A stretch of DNA of 64,000 bases, from the NCBI GenBank assembly GCA_034007745.1, contig JAVEQI010000007.1, forward strand, positions 40,312 through 104,311. Direction: 5' to 3'. Origin of the DNA: Desulforapulum sp034007745 (GTDB lineage Bacteria; Desulfobacterota; Desulfobacteria; Desulfobacterales; Desulfobacteraceae). The translations under genes and the position numbers were made by a program. Under the pieces are notes generated by a model, which ran no database searches, had not been told where the DNA came from, and was given only the letters and a program-made list of their open reading frames with translations. This document shows, in pieces, positions 60,729-64,000 of this stretch; position 1 is the stretch's first letter; each line of letters begins with the position of its first letter.

Positions 60729-61662
60729 TCAGTCAAAATCCAATTGCAGGATGGATTCCTCTAACTGCTGCCACCGGTCCTTGTAAAAATAGTTCTTTGA
60801 CAATCGTACTATCCATGTCTGCTCCGGGTCATTAATCGTGCCGGGACATTAATCAAGCACATTCTAATGGTGTTTGGTTCTTCATTGAAACCATCTTCAT
60901 TATTCAGCCACATCATCCAGACCAACAGATTGTACGCCAGAATGGAAGTTTGAAAAATGGCTGAGTTTGCCCAAAATTCCTGCGTCAAGATACTACCCGA
61001 TGACATTTGATTAACACTTTCCAAACCCGCTTGGGCAGCTTGGCAAAACATTCCTTCATAAATTCAACACTGCCATTGGCGGAATAAGCGCTCCCAGTAC
61101 GAAACCAATTATGAAGGCACTCTCTACTTTCTGCAACAAAGCACAGAAGTGGATGGTAGCTTCGTTGGCCTTTTTTCTTTGAGTTGTATCCCTTGGCCGC
61201 TCCCTCTTGGGTTCCATACACCCCTCGAACAGATGAGTCCATGTCAAGGGTGACTTTCCCAAACCATTTTTTGTCCCACACTTTATTCCTGGCGACGGAT
61301 TCAGCATCGGATAATTCCTTGCAATGGTTATGGGTAAAAAGTTTAAAAATACGGCCGAAGGAAGTGCTGACAGGAAACTTGTCCCATTTAAAAAGGGCAC
61401 GGAGAACCTCGTCAGTCCTGAGGATTGCCATATGGCTCATATGTTTAACCCCGACTATGACACCAAAAGCGAGCATCATCACTACATCGCTCACCTGATA
61501 GTCTGCATTAGGCGCACGTTCGATGGTGAGGTGCTTGGCCAATATTTTTGGGAGGCCTAACTTTTCCGTGAATCTGCCAAGATTGATCAGCCCAGCGTTG
61601 CCCGTAAGGTTTTTTCCGGTAAACTGAGTGTGAAACCTCCTCATCATATCGATGCCCTCCAT
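60729..61662 (-). mobile_element. Decayed IS1380-like transposase gene
   Basis: The intact N-terminal frame (61662-60985) reads MMRRFHTQFTGKNLTGNAGL and contains the catalytic-Asp strand VTLDMDSSVRGVYGTQEGAA then KGYNSKKKGQRSYHPLLCFV, typical of IS1380-family DDE transposases. It then fails after KLPKRVWKVLI. A second frame gives the C-terminal part (LTQEFWANSAIFQTSILAYN, then VPARLMTRSR). A third frame gives LSKNYFYKDRWQQLEESILQ and stops at 60729. Roughly 100 or more residues of the middle (with later acidic residues) are missing, so the element cannot move by itself. Ends not found. Confidence 0.8.
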
Positions 61663-62059
61663 AAATAGGTTGCCTATATGTCTATAATACCGTATTTATA
61701 GGGCTTATGAAAGCTTTTTATTTAAAAAAACGACATATCGCTTGCATTGTATAGGTTATATACATCCAAGTAGGCTTGTTATTTATTGAGCTGAATAGTT
61801 ACCCCATGGTTACAAAAAAGGCAGGTCTTTTTACGTGTCAACCATAATATCTATTTTAATCTCATCATGCAGTCAACTTATCTCTGTATAATCTTTCTTG
61901 TTGAAATCTTGTACTAAATCAGGTTAATGTCCTATAAATAAGTATCTTAGTTTTAGTTTTTAAACTGAGATATCTCATTCTTTACCCTGATATTACTGGA
62001 TCTTATTTACTTTCAAGGCAACCAAACCTGATAATAGTTAGACACCATGGGGAGACCAC
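61663..62059. other. AT-rich non-coding stretch with the first direct-repeat copy and a candidate attC-like site
   Basis: It holds the left copy of the 47-bp direct repeat (61756-61802) and no gene. A 132-bp stretch ending GTTAGAC (about 61912-62043) has an 8-bp inverted repeat, ATCAGGTT (61918-61925) and AACCTGAT (62025-62032), just inside its ends. This is the outline of an integron attC site; the 5' end (GTACTAA) is a poor match. Confidence 0.35.
61756..61802 (+). repeat. 47-bp direct repeat, copy 1
   Basis: The sequence from ttatatacatcc to ctgaatagttac is identical over 47 bp to 63488-63534, in the same orientation. Flanks differ on both sides. The two copies bracket the thioesterase/ATC-hydrolase segment. 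Confidence 0.9.
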
Positions 62060-62479
62060 ATGCTTACCACAGATTATTTTAACGGGCTCGGCGTTGGCCA
62101 CTTGCCAGCACACTTAGGTATTTCAGTTACGCATGTTGGACCGCTAGAAATCATGGCGGAATTGACCTTACGCCCTGAGTTGATGGCACCAAATGGTTTC
62201 TTGCACGCTGGGAGCATAGTGACCCTGGCTGATACTTGCTCAGGATATGGCTGCGTCGCCAATTTGCCGGAATGTGCCTCTGGATTCACGACTATCGAAC
62301 TTAAGTCCAATCATCTTGGCACCACCCGAGACGGGACCATTATTTGCGTCGCTAAGGCGACCCATGTTGGCAAGTCAACACAAGTCTGGGATGCGGTAGT
62401 CACACACAAGGAAAGCGGCCGTACTCTTGCGCTTTTCCGTTGTACGCAGATGGTGCTTTATGCAAAGAATGATGCTTAA
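62060..62479 (+). CDS. PaaI-family (hotdog-fold) thioesterase
   Basis: The 139-residue protein has the hotdog core: APNGFLHAGSIVTLADTCSG, where HAG and the following Asp are the typical active-site region, then FTTIELKSNHLGTTRDG and VGKSTQVWDAVVTH. It fits acyl-CoA thioesterases of the PaaI/YdiI type; the substrate is unknown. GGGGAG lies 8 nt before the ATG. Base composition and codon use differ from the housekeeping genes, and it stands alone between repeat copies, suggesting transfer. Confidence 0.88.
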   Translation: MLTTDYFNGLGVGHLPAHLGISVTHVGPLEIMAELTLRPELMAPNGFLHAGSIVTLADTCSGYGCVANLPECASGFTTIELKSNHLGTTRDGTIICVAKATHVGKSTQVWDAVVTHKESGRTLALFRCTQMVLYAKNDA

Positions 62480-62604
62480 CTCACCCCATGGGTCAACCCA
62501 ACGGCAATGGCCTGCACTTTTTTAAGATTGAAACGGCTTTGGAGAGATGCGCTTTTTGTTAGTTTTATGGTAGCCATTGCCGCCAGTTACAATAAACGTT
62601 AGCC
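62474..62604 (+). repeat. Candidate attC-like site after the thioesterase gene
   Basis: A 131-bp stretch begins GCTTAAC (fits RYYYAAC) at the end of the thioesterase gene and ends GTTAGCC (close to GTTRRRY). Inside lies a perfect 10-bp inverted repeat, CGGCAATGGC (502-511 of the 62-kb block) and GCCATTGCCG (573-582). This is the layout and size of long attC sites. No integron integrase is in the window, so the call is tentative. Confidence 0.35.
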
Positions 62605-62667
62605 TTCGTCAAAAGTATCAAATCCCTAAACAACGTAAAACATATTTCTCTATAAAAGGAAGACTTG

Positions 62668-63153
62668 GTGAAAACACATTGTGAATCTAACGACCTTAAC
62701 CGGATAGAAAAAAGAGCTATTGAGGCCTCAGTTATTGCTCCTGTCATTCAAGCTGTAGCTCAACGAATTGGAAAGGAAAAAGCTATTGCTATTTTACAGG
62801 AAGTGAACGAAAAAGAAGCTTTCCAGCGTGGTCAACTCCTAAGAAGGCAGCTTGGAACCACTGGTATTTCTGAATTAGTCGAAGATGTAGCTACATGGGG
62901 AATCGGAGGTGCCATAGAAATGGAGGTATTAGAGCAAACTCATGAGACTTACCACTTCAACATCACTCGTTGCCCCTATTATGAAAAGTACAGTGAGTTA
63001 GGGCTTACGGAGTATGGAGTAGCTTTGTCCTGCTGTCGTGATGAGCCTTTTGCTCGTGGCTTTCATCCTCAATTGACGCTTAAGCGTTCGCAAACCATCA
63101 TGGAAGGAGCAAGATATTGCGATTTTCGTTACAACTTACGTTCAGACAAATAA
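62668..63153 (+). CDS. L-2-amino-thiazoline-4-carboxylic acid hydrolase family protein
   Basis: The 161-residue protein is read from GTG at 62668 (AAGGA 8 nt upstream); a TTG 3 nt earlier is possible. It has EASVIAPVIQAVAQRIGKEK and FHFN-type strands, YHFNITRCPYYEKYSELGLT, and the conserved ALSCCRDEPFARGFHPQLTL then KRSQTIMEGARYCDFRY. These cysteine and Asp/Glu clusters are typical of the ATC hydrolase family (L-cysteine from aminothiazoline carboxylate in Pseudomonas). Most members are of unproven function. AT-richer than the core genes. Confidence 0.82.
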   Translation: MKTHCESNDLNRIEKRAIEASVIAPVIQAVAQRIGKEKAIAILQEVNEKEAFQRGQLLRRQLGTTGISELVEDVATWGIGGAIEMEVLEQTHETYHFNITRCPYYEKYSELGLTEYGVALSCCRDEPFARGFHPQLTLKRSQTIMEGARYCDFRYNLRSDK

Positions 63154-63487
63154 ATACATTATCAAAACAAAGAGGATACAACTGTTTGTAACGGATCGCT
63201 GATAGCCCACCGCACCGGTGAAACTGGATGTTAAATGAACTCAAAATTAATTATTCTTTGCATAAGTTTTTGGAGGTCGAAAACCTACATGATACCAAGA
63301 CTATTCAAAATTCAGTATTGCCGAAGATAGGGTTAATCCTGATGCAAGTTATGCAGCGGGTTTGGTTATGTTGTGAAATTTTAGTAACTATTCAGCAAAA
63401 AAAATGCATCCAATGTCATTTTTTACTTGACAAGCATTTTTCACCCAGTCACCAACACCCCTTGTTATTGTCAAAACAGGGAAAGGT
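63154..63487. other. Non-coding stretch after the ATC-hydrolase gene
   Basis: It contains a short dyad CACCG-cac-CGGTG near 63209 and a GTTAAAT (63230-63236) that would fit a cassette 3' edge. Near the end, TTGACAA and TTGTCAA form a loose inverted pair. An open frame of about 97 codons at 63228 has no ribosome site and an unnatural composition; I do not call it. Confidence 0.3.
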
Positions 63488-63534
63488 TTATATACATCCA
63501 AGTAGGCTTGTTATTTATTGAGCTGAATAGTTAC
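63488..63534 (+). repeat. 47-bp direct repeat, copy 2
   Basis: Identical to 61756-61802 in the same orientation; sequence before and after is unrelated to that around copy 1. Confidence 0.9.
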
Positions 63535-64000
63535 ATATAATCAAACACTTCATCCTCACCAAAAATTGTATCATCCTCTTCAAAAAAATCATCATCCATG
63601 AAAATCAATCTCCTGAAACGTCATCAAATAATTGTAATCTCCAATATCAACGGTTTTAACTTTTTAAAAACCATGTCCAGTTACCATTTTTTCCGTTTGT
63701 TTCTCAGACAATCGAATTTTTACAGACAGCCCGGGAGGACCTTCAATTTGCTCGGTAGCATGTCCATTAATTTGTCCGGGTTGATAAGTTCGAAACTACT
63801 TTTACCGGCCCCTTTGGATTTCTTCTGGTCATCTATCATTTTGTATATTCTCTTTGAATTTTTTCTTATCCGAAGTTGAATGAAACCATGCCTCAACCCA
63901 ACCGGCGGGTGTCCCTGCCTGACCAACGACCCACCAACCACGATTTTATCCAAAAGGAGAACTGTGGTTCGGGGAGTTCGTTGTTGATAAAACAATTCTT
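63535..64000 (-). other. Right end of the window, possible decayed gene on the minus strand
   Basis: The minus strand carries a frame (63995-63720) with LRIRKNSKRIYKMIDDQKKS and FELINPDKLMDMLPSKLKV. In a neighbouring frame it seems to continue as VKIRLSEKQTEKMVTGHGF, and it is followed by a tiny acidic frame MDDDFFEEDDTIFGEDEVFD (63599 down). Composition is protein-like but broken by a frame change at about 63720. I do not recognise a family; it may be a pseudogene of a mobile-element protein. Confidence 0.3.

Noticed and set aside
61672..61720. Possible terminal inverted repeat of the IS1380-like element (cctatat near 61671 against atatagg near 60534)
   Set aside because: The two short matches face outward rather than inward and are only 7 bp, so they do not define element ends.
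63228..63521. A 97-codon frame after the ATC-hydrolase gene
   Set aside because: No ribosome site, runs into the second direct repeat, and has an unnatural composition.
1..64000. CRISPR array or prophage
   Set aside because: No series of regularly spaced repeats and no phage structural or cas genes were seen on either strand.

Overview
This window reads as chromosomal DNA of a Gram-negative, anaerobic, sulfate-reducing Desulfobacterota bacterium, most likely Desulfobacteraceae (Desulfobacterium-like). Three things point there. It carries the siroheme-dependent alternative heme genes (ahbC, hemB, ahbD) typical of sulfate reducers. It has a PPi-type phosphofructokinase. It also has an LPS/Kdo export operon (kdsA, kdsC, lptCAB) next to rpoN, hpf, ptsN and rapZ. 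The species is an inference from protein resemblance; no 16S rRNA is present.

Layout. Positions 1-2959 (minus strand): the start of a xerC-type recombinase gene, a divergent uracil-DNA glycosylase, coaBC and a lipoprotein, all overlapping or nearly so. 3263-13656 (minus): a type IV pilus region. It has pilA with a near-consensus sigma-54 promoter, a TPR-like/ABC-ATPase/ABC-permease trio in the position of the myxococcal pilGHI genes, then the minor pilins fimT, pilV, pilW, pilX and the tip protein pilY1. 13741-15990: a patch of scars and toxin-antitoxin genes. It holds a broken paralogue of the trio's TPR-like protein, a HicB antitoxin with an in-frame amber codon beside an intact HicA, and a HEPN/MNT (type VII-like) pair translationally coupled to a PilR-like sigma-54 activator. 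15987-23100 (minus): the activator, pyrC, pyrB, lepB, a DUF39 homocysteine-biosynthesis protein and an M23 peptidase.

23260-32580 (plus): kdsA-kdsC-lptC-lptA-lptB-rpoN-hpf-ptsN-rapZ-EIIAMan, then gap-tpiA-secG and tRNA-Leu(GAG). 32832-37840 (plus): a tightly coupled operon of a zinc-finger-less ClpX-like AAA+ unfoldase with a novel C-terminal extension, ahbC, hemB and ahbD. This is the most interesting association in the window. 38109-40199 (minus): PPi-phosphofructokinase behind a GGDEF remnant. 40692-41990 (plus): ftsY and yebG. 41997-56388 (minus): a long housekeeping run of mfd, a SurA-type remnant, surA-like, mgtE, recO, a GHMP kinase, glyQ, glyS, a small hypothetical gene, a nucleoside phosphorylase and ligA. 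56467-60024 (plus): a patatin phospholipase, tRNA-Thr(CGT) and a large TPR lipoprotein.

60030-64000 is a rearranged accessory segment. It contains a truncated LolA-like gene, an internal fragment of a PD40/TolB-type protein and a decayed IS1380-like transposase. A 47-bp perfect direct repeat flanks a 1.7-kb AT-richer insert that carries a PaaI-type thioesterase and an ATC-hydrolase-family protein. The edges of those two gene units resemble integron attC sites.

The window ties type IV pilus production to sigma-54 control: rpoN, a PilR-like activator and the pilA promoter are all here. It also links a ClpX-like unfoldase to heme synthesis.
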